NCBI RefSeq assembly: GCF_019443285.1
Contig: NZ_CP080327.1
Location: 930,001 to 994,000, forward strand
Length of the DNA: 64,000 nucleotides
Direction: 5' to 3'
Origin: Aquisediminimonas profunda
GTDB taxonomy: Bacteria; Pseudomonadota; Alphaproteobacteria; Sphingomonadales; Sphingomonadaceae
Part shown: positions 20,096 through 28,261 of the stretch, in pieces
Layout of the letters: each line of letters opens with the position of its first letter
Numbering within the stretch: the stretch's first letter is position 1
The notes under the pieces: generated by a model
Databases searched by the model: none
Told to the model about the DNA's origin: nothing
The model's input: the letters and a program-made list of their open reading frames with translations, nothing else
Made by a program: the position numbers and the translations under genes

Positions 20096-20331
20096 GCCAG
20101 TGATACGTCAATCAGCGCCGCATGGTTGCGCCGGATCGCCACCGTCATCCTCCCGATCCGGCACGCAATGGGATCATGCGAAACAAGCCCGCCATGATGC
20201 AGGGCTTCAACCGTCAGCCCCTCGTCGAATCCCAACGCGCGCAAGCGCCGGGCCGCAACGGTGTCAAGGCGTTCCCAGCCGATGCGATCAATTGTCGCCG
20301 GTTGATTCAGGGGCAGTTCGTCAAGTCGCAC
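20092..20331 (-). CDS. feoA: ferrous iron transport protein A
   Basis: 79-aa SH3-like accessory protein needed for FeoB function. Typical sequence: MRLDELPLNQPATIDRI, then LGFDEGLTVEALHHGG and MTVAIRRNHAALIDV. The start is GTG 20331 with no strong ribosome site. It overlaps feoB by four bases. The 66-base gap behind COQ9 holds a Fur-box-like sequence 30-48 bases before the start codon. Confidence 0.95.
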   Translation of the reverse strand: MRLDELPLNQPATIDRIGWERLDTVAARRLRALGFDEGLTVEALHHGGLVSHDPIACRIGRMTVAIRRNHAALIDVSLA

Positions 20332-20360
20332 GCAAGGCCAGTTTCGCTGATTCGGAATTT

Positions 20361-20379
20361 GCGAGCGATTATCATTAAC
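20361..20379 (-). promoter_or_regulatory. putative Fur box upstream of feoAB
   Basis: Read on the minus strand the sequence is GTTAATGATAATCGCTCGC. It matches 14 of 19 positions of the classical Fur box GATAATGATAATCATTATC, with the first half almost perfect. It ends 30 bases upstream of the feoA GTG, where a repressor would block the promoter. The match to the consensus is seen; regulation by Fur is inferred. Confidence 0.65.
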
Positions 20380-20397
20380 ATCAGGATTTAGCCAGTG

Positions 20398-21057
20398 TCA
20401 TCGCGCCGAATAGCGCAAGCGGCCAATGAAACGCGCAGGGCTGAATGGTGGCCGCAGATTGCTGATCTGCGCCTTGGCTTTCTCGAAACGCATCACGCCG
20501 TCGATGCGGCGACCAAGGAAAGCCCTTGTTTCGGACAGATCGTCACTGTCATCGTTCAGGAACACAGCCAGAGTTGCTGCATAGACCGATCCAAGGATCG
20601 CCCGTTTGGTATAGTGATTGTAATCCGTGGCGTTATCCCCTGCGGCCCGCCACATCACGTCTGCAGAACGCCAGCCGAACTTCACAGCGCGCGAAGCATT
20701 GGCCGGAAAGGCGAGTATGGCAAGTGCCCTGCGCAGGGATTCGCGATGCGGCAACACAAGTGCAAGACGTGCCTCGACAAGAGCGGTGATTCGTTCCCGC
20801 ACTTTCATCTGGGCCAGTTTCTCTGGAGGTAATGCCACAAGCATGTCGCTATCGATCGTCTGGAACCAGGCATCGATCATGTCTATGCGATCACCGCCAA
20901 AGACAAGGCGGGCGACTGATGGATCAATGCCCAGTTCGGTCGCAGCACTTTCGACAGCCTTGTCGCCCCACCCATCAAAGCCGGCGTGTGACGGAAGGAC
21001 GCGGGCCAGAACCGGGCGCAGCTCGTCAAGGGTCATGTCTGCAGGCGATTGGTTCAT
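20398..21057 (-). CDS. COQ9 family protein (ubiquinone biosynthesis accessory protein)
   Basis: 219 aa. COQ9 is a lipid-binding helper that presents ubiquinone precursors to the COQ7 hydroxylase in mitochondria and many alphaproteobacteria. Seen: GWGDKAVESAATELGIDPSVARLVF (TetR-like helical start), the amphipathic surface around LALVLPHRESLRRALAILAFPANAS, and SADVMWRAAGDNATDYNHYTKRAILG, the family signature. ATG 21057 is preferred; ATG 21069 would add four residues. The gene lies upstream of feoAB on the same strand. Confidence 0.93.
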   Translation of the reverse strand: MNQSPADMTLDELRPVLARVLPSHAGFDGWGDKAVESAATELGIDPSVARLVFGGDRIDMIDAWFQTIDSDMLVALPPEKLAQMKVRERITALVEARLALVLPHRESLRRALAILAFPANASRAVKFGWRSADVMWRAAGDNATDYNHYTKRAILGSVYAATLAVFLNDDSDDLSETRAFLGRRIDGVMRFEKAKAQISNLRPPFSPARFIGRLRYSAR

Positions 21058-21148
21058 TGTGCATTCCATCGGTGACAGGCCATATTTGGGGTGTTAGGTA
21101 TTAACCGTCAATCGGCGGCATCGTCCGCGTATAAATAGGGGAAGCATC

Positions 21149-21721
21149 ATGGCAAAGTTTTTTGGCAATCTGTGGGCCGTTGTCGGCGTTGGCGCGATTC
21201 TCGCCCTTGGCTTGCTCTTCGGTCACATGGGTGGTCTCGCGAACGCAAAGGGCTGGATGACCTTCCTCCACGTGTTGGTGGGCATCATGTGGATCGGCCA
21301 TCTCTATTATTTCAATTTCACACAGATCCCGACCATGCCGAAGATTCCGGCTGAGCTGAAGCCAGCGGTCAGCAAATATATTGCTCCTGAAGCCTTGTTC
21401 TGGTTCCGCTGGGGCGCTGCATTTACAGTGCTGACCGGGCTGCTCGTCGCCTGGCTGAGCAATTATCTGGTTGAGGCACTGACACTGCAAGAAGGCGTCC
21501 GGTCGATCGGTATCGGCATGTGGCTTGCGCTGATCATGGCCTTCAATGTCTGGTTCATCATTTGGCCAAACCAGAAAAAGGCGTTGGGCATTGTCGAGGC
21601 TGATGCCGATGCAAAGGCCAAGGCAGCCACGACTGCAATGATTTTCAGCCGGACAAATACATTGCTGTCCATCCCGATGCTGCTCAGCATGGTGATGCAC
21701 AACCTTGGCGGCGCATTTTAG
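21149..21721 (+). CDS. urate hydroxylase PuuD-like membrane protein (urate_ox_N domain only)
   Basis: 190 aa, about five hydrophobic helices (VVGVGAILALGLLFGH; MTFLHVLVGIMWIGHLYYFNF; FRWGAAFTVLTGLLVAWL; IGMWLALIMAFNVWFIIWPNQ; a C-terminal helix near TLLSIPMLLSMVMHN). FLHVLVGIMWIGHLYYFNF and WFIIWPNQ(K) match the membrane domain of PuuD, where histidines bind heme. The cytochrome c domain found at the C-terminus of PuuD urate hydroxylase is absent, so urate oxidation should not be assumed. A TATAAA sequence 24-29 bases before the ATG may be the -10 element. Overlaps the convergent EamA gene by four bases. Confidence 0.8.
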   Translation: MAKFFGNLWAVVGVGAILALGLLFGHMGGLANAKGWMTFLHVLVGIMWIGHLYYFNFTQIPTMPKIPAELKPAVSKYIAPEALFWFRWGAAFTVLTGLLVAWLSNYLVEALTLQEGVRSIGIGMWLALIMAFNVWFIIWPNQKKALGIVEADADAKAKAATTAMIFSRTNTLLSIPMLLSMVMHNLGGAF

Positions 21722-22644
21722 GCGGTCTTGCGATCGGGCTGGCTCACCAGGATGAGTGCCAGCCCGATCAGAATCGTCCCGACCCAGTCGGCAAGGCCAA
21801 AGCGTTCGTCATAGGCGAACCAGCCCACAAGGGCTGAAACCATAGGTTGCAGCAGGAATGTCAGTCCGAACAGGACCGGCGAGATGCGGCCGACCACGTA
21901 GATCATCAAGCCCTGACCAACGATTTGGCTGAGTAGCGCAAGCGCGATAATCGGTGCCCAGTTATGCGGCACGAGCCTTTCGCCAACGGCAAGCGCCATG
22001 AACAGGAGCGGGAGCGTGCTCATCATTGTTGACCATGCCAGCACGGGCCAAGGGCCCATACCAGTTCGCATCCTACCCATCAGCACGAGATAGGCGGTGT
22101 AAAAGACACCGGCGAGTAGGCAGAGAAGGTCACCTGCAAAATTGCGGGGTGAAAGTTCGAAAGAGCGCCCCATCAGCAGCACGGCACCAACGCCTGCGAG
22201 GGTCAAGGCAATCGCTTGCATGCCAGAGGGCCAGCGGCGGGCAACAGCAAATGCATAGAGCGGAAGCAGAAAGCTCGTCGAATTTCCCAGCAGGTTTGCA
22301 TTGGCGAGCTTGGTCTTGCTGATGCCAAGGTGCCATGCGGCGAGGTCGATCGCAAAGAAAAGCCCTGAAAGCGCAAACAGAGTGAATGTCTGGCGACCAA
22401 GCCTGCGTGCCGGGTCTCCCATCGCCCGCGCAATGAGGAACAGGAACGGCGCAGCGAGGGCGATTCGCCAGAATGCAGCCGCAATCGGTCCAGTATCGGC
22501 CATCCGCACAAACCACGACCCGAAAGCAAGGCACAGATTGGCAAGCACAAGCGCCGGAATCCCGAAGCGCAGATGGGCTTGCTCCCCTGAAACCAAATCT
22601 TGTTCTTGTCCCCGCGCCATTCGCCCCATATCCGGTTTCATCAT
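21718..22644 (-). CDS. DMT-superfamily EamA transporter
   Basis: 308 aa with ten predicted helices in two EamA repeats (first: GIPALVLANLCLAFGSWFVR to LLPLYAFAV; second: GDLLCLLAGVFYTAYLVLMGRM to LIGLALILVS). Drug/metabolite exporters of this type move amino acids or other small metabolites outward; substrate unknown. Several in-frame start codons lie within the first nine residues, so the exact start is uncertain. Its 5' end faces the Old Yellow Enzyme gene only about 25 bases away. Confidence 0.88.
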   Translation of the reverse strand: MMKPDMGRMARGQEQDLVSGEQAHLRFGIPALVLANLCLAFGSWFVRMADTGPIAAAFWRIALAAPFLFLIARAMGDPARRLGRQTFTLFALSGLFFAIDLAAWHLGISKTKLANANLLGNSTSFLLPLYAFAVARRWPSGMQAIALTLAGVGAVLLMGRSFELSPRNFAGDLLCLLAGVFYTAYLVLMGRMRTGMGPWPVLAWSTMMSTLPLLFMALAVGERLVPHNWAPIIALALLSQIVGQGLMIYVVGRISPVLFGLTFLLQPMVSALVGWFAYDERFGLADWVGTILIGLALILVSQPDRKTA

Positions 22645-22668
22645 TCTCGTTGCAAATGGAAACCCTCA

Positions 22669-23763
22669 ATGACCAGTCTTTTCGATCCGATAGAATTTGG
22701 CGCCATCCACGCAAAGAACCGCATTGTCATGGCGCCACTCACGCGCGGCCGTAGCGAAGGCGTGCATGTTCCTATTTCCGCGCTCAAGGCAGAATATTAT
22801 GCCCAGCGTGCAGGTGCCGGCCTCATCATCGCTGAAGCAACCGGCATTTCGCAGGAAGGTTCGGGCTGGCCAGCGGCGCCCGGCATCTGGTCTGCAGAAC
22901 AGGTCGAAGCCTGGAAGCCAGTGACCGAGGCGGTGCACAAGGCTGATGGAAAGATCATCCTGCAACTGTGGCACATGGGTCGCCTCGTTCATCCGGATTT
23001 TCTTGGTGGAGCCCAGCCGGTTTCCGCCTCGGCGACCACCGCGCCGGGCGATGCGCACACACCGACTGGCAAGAAGCCCTACGAGCAGGCGCGCCCCCTC
23101 CGGTTGGACGAGATTCCCCGCCTGATTGGCGACTACATCCATGCGGCGAAGAATGCGATCGCCGCCGGATTTGACGGTGTGCAGCTTCATTCGGCGAATG
23201 GCTACCTGATCGACCAGTTCCTTCGCGACGGCTCGAACTTCCGCGAAGATGATTATGGAGGCCCTATCCAGAACCGCATCCGCCTGCTGCGCGAAGTGAC
23301 GCAGGCTCTGGCTGACACAGTCGGCGCCGGTCGCACTTCGGTTCGCCTCTCTCCGAACGGAGAGACGCAGGGTGTCGATGATTCGAACCCGGTCGCGCTG
23401 TTCACAGCGGCAGCCGCTGCCCTGCAGGACATTGGCATCTCGTTCCTTGAATTGCGCGAACAGAAGACTTTCGGCTCATTCGGCACGACAGATGTGCCGC
23501 GTGTATCACCCGATATTCGCAAGGTCTTCAAGGCGCCGCTGGTTCTCAATCAGGAATACACGCTTGAAACCGCCACAGCCGATCTGGAAAGTGGACTGGC
23601 CGATGCGATCAGTTTTGGCCGAAAGTTCATTTCCAATCCGGATCTGCCCGCCCGGCTGGCCAAAGGCGTCGAACTCGCGCCGGACAATTTCAGGACCTGG
23701 TATTCGCCAGGACCCGAAGGTTATACGGACTACCCGACCTATGATGCGCTGGTGGACGCCTGA
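22669..23763 (+). CDS. alkene reductase, Old Yellow Enzyme family
   Basis: FMN-dependent NAD(P)H reductase of activated alkenes, nitrate esters or N-ethylmaleimide (NemA-like), 364 aa in a single TIM barrel. Seen: MTSLFDPIEFGAIHAKNRIVMAPLTRGR (typical start), LQLWHMGR, the substrate-binding His/Asn pair and Tyr in QLHSANGYLIDQFL, RDGSNFREDDYGG, and the FMN-phosphate region DAISFGRKFISNPDL. ATG 22669 fits the family; an upstream in-frame start at 22600 adds an unrelated basic stretch and overlaps the divergent gene. Confidence 0.94.
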   Translation: MTSLFDPIEFGAIHAKNRIVMAPLTRGRSEGVHVPISALKAEYYAQRAGAGLIIAEATGISQEGSGWPAAPGIWSAEQVEAWKPVTEAVHKADGKIILQLWHMGRLVHPDFLGGAQPVSASATTAPGDAHTPTGKKPYEQARPLRLDEIPRLIGDYIHAAKNAIAAGFDGVQLHSANGYLIDQFLRDGSNFREDDYGGPIQNRIRLLREVTQALADTVGAGRTSVRLSPNGETQGVDDSNPVALFTAAAAALQDIGISFLELREQKTFGSFGTTDVPRVSPDIRKVFKAPLVLNQEYTLETATADLESGLADAISFGRKFISNPDLPARLAKGVELAPDNFRTWYSPGPEGYTDYPTYDALVDA

Positions 23764-23771
23764 TTTAGGGC

Positions 23772-24194
23772 TTAATCCGCAAAGCGCTGTTTGAACTCAA
23801 GCAAGGCAAGGGCGGCCTTCGCAGCTTCACCGCCCTTGTCCTTCTGGTTCGGATCGGCCCGGACAATGGCCTGCTGTTCATTTTCGACAGTCAGGATCCC
23901 GTTTCCGATAGCAATGCCATCCATTGTCAATGCCATGATACCGCGGGCGCTTTCGCCTGCAACAATTTCGAAATGATAAGTTTCGCCGCGGATGACCACG
24001 CCGATTGCAACGAACCCTTCATAGCGTCCGCTTTCAGCGGCAAGCGCTATGGTCCCCGGAATTTCAAGTGCGCCGGGAACAGACACGACGTCGACGGCAT
24101 GGCCGGCCTCTTCCAGAGCCGCGCGGGCCCCTGCGACAAGCATATCGTTCAGATGGTCATAGAAACGGGCTTCCACGATCAGGAATTTGGCCAT
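23772..24194 (-). CDS. ribH: 6,7-dimethyl-8-ribityllumazine synthase
   Basis: Condenses 5-amino-6-ribitylaminouracil with dihydroxybutanone phosphate in the penultimate step of riboflavin synthesis. 140 aa, compact for the family (about 150-160). Seen: [20 protein letters not shown] and the active-site stretch [17 protein letters not shown], where the His is catalytic. It follows ribE on the same strand after about 45 bases, completing a ribD-ribE-ribH run. Confidence 0.96.
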   Translation of the reverse strand: MAKFLIVEARFYDHLNDMLVAGARAALEEAGHAVDVVSVPGALEIPGTIALAAESGRYEGFVAIGVVIRGETYHFEIVAGESARGIMALTMDGIAIGNGILTVENEQQAIVRADPNQKDKGGEAAKAALALLEFKQRFAD

Positions 24195-24239
24195 GAGTTT
24201 TGGTCCTTAAGGATGGTCTGGCAGCAAGAGCGGGCGGAA

Positions 24240-24848
24240 TTATCGACCGACAACCTCTCGCATGCGGGCAAGGTAGCGGGCAAGCACGTCAATTTCGAGA
24301 TTGACCTTCTGGCCCTGCTGGAGGCTACCAAAGGCTGTCACAGCCCAGGTATGCGGAATGATATTCACGGCAAAATGTGCAGTTCCGTCGGATTGGTCTT
24401 CCACTTCGTTGACAGTAAGGGAGACGCCATCAATCGTAATCGACCCTTTGGCAGCAACGAAGGGTGCAATGGCGTTGTCGACCTGCACCCCTACACGGTG
24501 CGAATCACCTTCGGGGCAGATGCCAAGTACCGTGCCGACGCCATCGACATGACCTGTAACAATGTGGCCCCCCAATTCGTCACCAATCTTGAGGGCTCGT
24601 TCTAGATTGACCCTGCGTCCGACCACCCATGATCCGGGTGCCGAGCGCTTGATGCTTTCCCCCGAAACATCGACAGAAAACCAGCCAGAACCCTTGTCGA
24701 CGACAGTCAGGCAGACGCCCGAACAGGCAATGGACGCGCCAATGTCAATTGTGGACGTGTCGTAATGACAGTCGATCACGCAGCGCAGGTCGCCGCGCTG
24801 CTCGGTCGATCGGATTGTGCCGATATCGGTGATGATCCCTGTGAACAT
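24240..24848 (-). CDS. ribE: riboflavin synthase alpha subunit
   Basis: Dismutates two lumazine molecules to riboflavin. 202 aa, two homologous lumazine-binding barrels: the first from MFTGIITDIGTI with CSGVCLTVVD, the second from GGHIVTGHVDGVGTV with IDGVSLTVNEV. ATG 24848 begins the diagnostic MFTGI and sits one base after the ribD stop (TAGCATG), so translation is coupled. A longer in-frame reading from 24968 runs into ribD and is rejected. Confidence 0.96.
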   Translation of the reverse strand: MFTGIITDIGTIRSTEQRGDLRCVIDCHYDTSTIDIGASIACSGVCLTVVDKGSGWFSVDVSGESIKRSAPGSWVVGRRVNLERALKIGDELGGHIVTGHVDGVGTVLGICPEGDSHRVGVQVDNAIAPFVAAKGSITIDGVSLTVNEVEDQSDGTAHFAVNIIPHTWAVTAFGSLQQGQKVNLEIDVLARYLARMREVVGR

Positions 24849-24849
24849 G

Positions 24850-25833
24850 CTAAAGCCCCTTATCGGCACGGTCGTAAATGTCGAGCGTGTCGCTGCCAAG
24901 CTGGCGCGTATCGCTGCGTTGCCATTGTCCGTGTGCACCGTCCAGCCGGTCAAGACCGATATCGCCAAGCGATGCCAGTCCTCGCCCGATTGTGATGGGT
25001 GCGCGATACAGCAGAAGCCGATCGACGAGCCCTGCCTTCAGGAATGCCGCAGCCGTAGCTGCTCCGCCCTCAACCAGAATCCAGTCCACGCCGGAAAGAT
25101 CAGATATTGCGTGCGGAGATGCGAGCACTTCCCAGCCGTCCGGCGCCGTTCCGCGCGTAAGAAGGCCTTTGCGCGGGGACCGGTCTTCAAGTCCGGGAAG
25201 GCGGACGTCAAGGCGGGGCGCATCGGCATCCAGCGTGCCGCGCCCTACGATCACCATGTTCGCCCGTGCCCGCTCAAGATGGCCGTGCGCGCGAGCTGCC
25301 TCTCCCGTGATCCATCGGCTTTCGCCGTTCGCAAGGGCGATGCAGCCGTCAAGAGATGTGGCGAGCTTGAGAGAGACAAAAGGCCGACCGCGCGTCTCGC
25401 GGGACCACCAGCCCGCCATCGCGGTCTTGGCTTCTTGTGCCATGACGCTGTGTTGGACTGCTATGCCGCTGGTTCGCAATGCGTTGAAGCCACTCCCGTT
25501 GGTGCGCTTGTCCGGATCTGCCACGGCAGACACTACGCGTGCAACGCCCGCTGCAATGAGTATTTCGGAGCAGGCCGGACCGCGCTGACTTTGGTGCGCA
25601 CAGGGTTCCAGCGACGTATAGGCTGTTGCTCCGCGGGCGGCATCGCCTGCCTGTTCAAGAGCCATGGCTTCGGCGTGAGGGCGCCCTCCAGGCTGGGTCC
25701 AGCCCCGCCCGACTATGCGACCATCGCGAACAAGGATGCAACCGACATTGGGGTTTGGCGCGGTTCGCGCCTGCCCGCGCCGGGCCAGCGCAATTGCTGC
25801 AGCCACGAAACGTGCATCGCTGCCAGAATTCAA
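24850..25833 (-). CDS. ribD: bifunctional riboflavin deaminase/reductase RibD
   Basis: Converts diaminohydroxyphosphoribosylaminopyrimidine to the ribitylamino-uracil phosphate in two steps. 327 aa: the N-terminal deaminase has the zinc motif HAE (GGRPHAEAMAL) and PCAHQSQRGPAC. The C-terminal reductase has SLKLATSLDGCIA, the NADPH-binding region RANMVIVGRGTLDADAP and WILVEGGAATAAAF. The start overlaps the upstream membrane-protein gene by four bases. Confidence 0.96.
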   Translation of the reverse strand: MNSGSDARFVAAAIALARRGQARTAPNPNVGCILVRDGRIVGRGWTQPGGRPHAEAMALEQAGDAARGATAYTSLEPCAHQSQRGPACSEILIAAGVARVVSAVADPDKRTNGSGFNALRTSGIAVQHSVMAQEAKTAMAGWWSRETRGRPFVSLKLATSLDGCIALANGESRWITGEAARAHGHLERARANMVIVGRGTLDADAPRLDVRLPGLEDRSPRKGLLTRGTAPDGWEVLASPHAISDLSGVDWILVEGGAATAAAFLKAGLVDRLLLYRAPITIGRGLASLGDIGLDRLDGAHGQWQRSDTRQLGSDTLDIYDRADKGL

Positions 25834-26177
25834 ATGCCCAACTCGCTGAGCTTTTTCTGCAGCTTGGCAGACTCCCGGCGTTGTGCTTCTTCCAGTTTCT
25901 TCAGTTCAGCCTTTTCGGCCAATTGCTTCTGCTGGTCGATCTTCTGCTGCGCCTTGATTTCCGCGTCTGTCCGATTGCCGGAATAGTCCTTGACCCAAAT
26001 GATTTCGGGCGGCTTGTATTCCTTGGTCTTCGACTGGATCAGGAAGACAGTGATGAAATATCCGGTAATCAGGACGGACAGCAGCGCAAACACCCACTGG
26101 TGCTTCTCACGCGACGCGAAAAAGGCGCGAAGATCGGCAAGTAGGGCCGATGGCCGTGAAACGGGAGGTAAAGCCAT
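25830..26177 (-). CDS. single-pass membrane protein with coiled coil, unknown
   Basis: 115 aa from ATG 26177; a GTG at 26228 would extend it by 17 residues, and neither start has a convincing ribosome site. One transmembrane helix (WVFALLSVLITGYFITVFLI) follows a basic cytoplasmic stretch. The C-terminal third (DAEIKAQQKIDQQKQLAEKAELKKLEEAQRR, shown here as a description of a Lys/Glu/Gln-rich segment) is a likely coiled coil. I do not recognise a function. It lies between a TonB-family gene and ribD in one tight run, so it is probably cotranscribed with both. Confidence 0.75.
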   Translation of the reverse strand: MALPPVSRPSALLADLRAFFASREKHQWVFALLSVLITGYFITVFLIQSKTKEYKPPEIIWVKDYSGNRTDAEIKAQQKIDQQKQLAEKAELKKLEEAQRRESAKLQKKLSELGI

Positions 26178-26229
26178 TGCGTCAAGATAGGGCGAGAGTG
26201 GCTGCAATGCCAGCCCCCGCCCCGCCACA

Positions 26230-26868
26230 TCAGTCCGGCAATTGGAAGCGTACGGTCATTTCCCGCCAGCTTTCGACGGCCTCTCCATCGCGGGTTGCGG
26301 GAAGAAATCGCCATTTTGCCAGAGCCTGCTTTCGCGTCGCGTCCAGAAAGGCAGGGTCACTGGCCTTGACCGCTTCCACCTGCTTCACTCTGCCGTCTGT
26401 TCCGATCAGCACACGGACTGTTGCAAAGCCCTCCATTTCGGCCCGGATCATCCCGGGCGGATAGATAGGCTGGAGCGCATTGGCATAACCGGGATTGATC
26501 CGCGCACCGACGAAAACAGGATTAGGCACCCGCGGCGGATATGGCAATTCGGGAAGGACCAGGTCGCCACTGCCCTCGCCGCCAAGAACGGTCGATGTTG
26601 TGCTTGAGCTCGCCAACTCGCTTCCCTGCGGTTCATGGGTCGGCAGCGCAGGTTCCGGCTTTGCCGCTGGAGTATGGTGTTTGATGATCGGTTCGTTGGA
26701 CGGCCGCACCTCCGGAGCCAAAATGGGAATAAGCCGAGTGTGAATGATGTTGATCGGCGAGACATCCGGAACGGCGAGAATGATCCCCGTCGCCAACAAG
26801 CCATTCACACATAGAGCGCCTCCAATGCTGGCACGATTGGGACGCAAATTGGTATCTGCATAAGCCAT
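26230..26868 (-). CDS. TonB-family protein (energy transducer C-terminal domain)
   Basis: 212 aa from ATG 26868, which has an AGAGAGG ribosome site five bases upstream. One membrane anchor near residues 15-36 (IGGALCVNGLLATGIILAV), a Pro-rich linker (HHTPAAKPEPALPTHEP), then a TonB_C domain (PIYPPGMIRAEMEGFATVRVLIG and a late LAKWRFLPA). TonB proteins pass proton-motive energy to outer-membrane receptors, but no exbB/exbD lies beside this gene and the linker is short. It may serve a dedicated receptor set. A Zur-box-like sequence lies 43-60 bases upstream. Confidence 0.87.
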   Translation of the reverse strand: MAYADTNLRPNRASIGGALCVNGLLATGIILAVPDVSPINIIHTRLIPILAPEVRPSNEPIIKHHTPAAKPEPALPTHEPQGSELASSSTTSTVLGGEGSGDLVLPELPYPPRVPNPVFVGARINPGYANALQPIYPPGMIRAEMEGFATVRVLIGTDGRVKQVEAVKASDPAFLDATRKQALAKWRFLPATRDGEAVESWREMTVRFQLPD

Positions 26869-26910
26869 GACATCCTCTCTTTCCGCGCAAGGCTTCTGCC
26901 TCATCGCGAA

Positions 26911-26928
26911 AAGATGTTACAACATAAC
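26911..26928 (-). promoter_or_regulatory. putative Zur (zinc uptake regulator) box before the TonB-family gene
   Basis: On the minus strand the sequence reads GTTATGTTGTAACATCTT. Its core ATGTTGTAACAT differs by one base from the palindrome ATGTTATAACAT of alphaproteobacterial Zur sites as I recall them; over 18 positions 14 match. It lies 43-60 bases upstream of ATG 26868, in an AT-rich promoter-sized gap. Motif similarity is seen; zinc regulation is inferred. Confidence 0.5.
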
Positions 26929-26956
26929 CTTTAATGAAACAATATCACAAACTGGA

Positions 26957-28261
26957 TCACGCCAGCAACCGCGCGATTGCCCGTTCACGGCCGATGATGG
27001 GCAACAGGGAAGCCATGTCGGGGCCATGTTCCCGACCGGTCAGGGCAATGCGCAGCGGCAGGAAGAGAGCCTTGCCCTTTCGCCCGGTTTCATCTTTGAG
27101 GGCCGCGGTCAACGCGTGCCAGGGATCGGCCGCCCAGTCGAGAGTTTCAGCCAGACGGGCCGCTTGCGCGAGGTATGCCCGGTCATCGGTGGCAATGTCG
27201 GCATGGATGGGGCCTTCAACGACCGCCCACCAGTCCGCCGCATCGTCGACGCGGGTCAGATTGGGCCGAATGGCATTCCAGGCCGCCTGACCCATGCCGG
27301 TCGGAAGCCGCTCGGCAACCGCGTCATAGTCCGTCTGATGGAGGATGCGCGCATTGAGTTGCGCCAACTCCGCTTCGTCGAACCGTGCCGGGGCACGGCC
27401 GAAACGGGAAAAATCAATACCCGCAATCAGCGGTGCCATGTCCGCGACAGGTTCTACCGGGTCGCTTGTCCCGAGCCGTGCAAGCAAGGCCAGAAGCGCC
27501 AGGGGTTCGATGCCCTGTTCCTTGAAGGCGTCGACGCCCAGAGACCCAAGGCGCTTTGACAATTTGCCCTCGCTGCCCGTCAACAACGCTTCATGCGCGA
27601 ACAGGGGAGGCACCGCGCCAAGGGCTGCAAACATCTGGATCTGCGTCGCTGTATTGGTGACATGGTCTTCGCCCCGCACGACATGGGTGATGCCAAGGTC
27701 AACATCGTCGATCGCGGAAGGGAGCATATACAGCCAGGAACCGTCGGCGCGACGAATGACGGGGTCTGAGAGAAGTTTCGGATCGAACTTCTGATGGCCG
27801 CGCACCAGATCGTCCCATTCAATCGGCGCTGCATGATCAAGCTTGAAACGCCAGTGTGGTATTCGGCCTTCCGGGATTGCCGCTCCTTCGGCTGGCCGCT
27901 CATAGACTGGGGGAAGGCCCCGGCCGAGCAGGATCTTGCGCCGCAGTTCAAGCTCCTCAGGCGTTTCGTAGCAGGCATAGATGCGGCCTTCCGCCTTAAG
28001 TGCTTCGAAGTGCTTTTCATAGAGATCGAACCGGGCGGACTGGCGCGCCTCTTCATCCCAGGCAAGACCCAGCCAGTCGAGATCGGACCTGATCTGCGTG
28101 ACATATTCTTCCCTTGAGCGTTCGACGTCCGTGTCATCGATCCGAAGAATGAATCGCCCACCATGCTTTTTCGCCCACAGCCAATTGTGCAGGGCTGTGC
28201 GGACATTGCCGACATGCAGAGTCCCGGTCGGGGATGGCGCAAAGCGCGTCGTAACGGTCAT
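26957..28261 (-). CDS. gltX: glutamyl-tRNA synthetase
   Basis: Class I aminoacyl-tRNA synthetase charging tRNA-Glu, 434 aa. The HIGH-type motif is in SPTGTLHVGNVRTALHNWL and the KMSKS-type motif is KLSKRLG. ILRIDDTDVERSREEY and THVVRGEDHVTNT are typical. At 434 aa it is shorter than E. coli GltX (471). Alphaproteobacteria commonly carry two paralogs, so a second copy may exist elsewhere. It overlaps nadE by four bases, an arrangement implying coupled translation. Confidence 0.96.
   Translation of the reverse strand: MTVTTRFAPSPTGTLHVGNVRTALHNWLWAKKHGGRFILRIDDTDVERSREEYVTQIRSDLDWLGLAWDEEARQSARFDLYEKHFEALKAEGRIYACYETPEELELRRKILLGRGLPPVYERPAEGAAIPEGRIPHWRFKLDHAAPIEWDDLVRGHQKFDPKLLSDPVIRRADGSWLYMLPSAIDDVDLGITHVVRGEDHVTNTATQIQMFAALGAVPPLFAHEALLTGSEGKLSKRLGSLGVDAFKEQGIEPLALLALLARLGTSDPVEPVADMAPLIAGIDFSRFGRAPARFDEAELAQLNARILHQTDYDAVAERLPTGMGQAAWNAIRPNLTRVDDAADWWAVVEGPIHADIATDDRAYLAQAARLAETLDWAADPWHALTAALKDETGRKGKALFLPLRIALTGREHGPDMASLLPIIGRERAIARLLA

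Noticed and set aside
24848-24968. Extended N-terminus for riboflavin synthase.
   Set aside because: MFTGI is the family start; the extension lies inside ribD and has no ribosome site.
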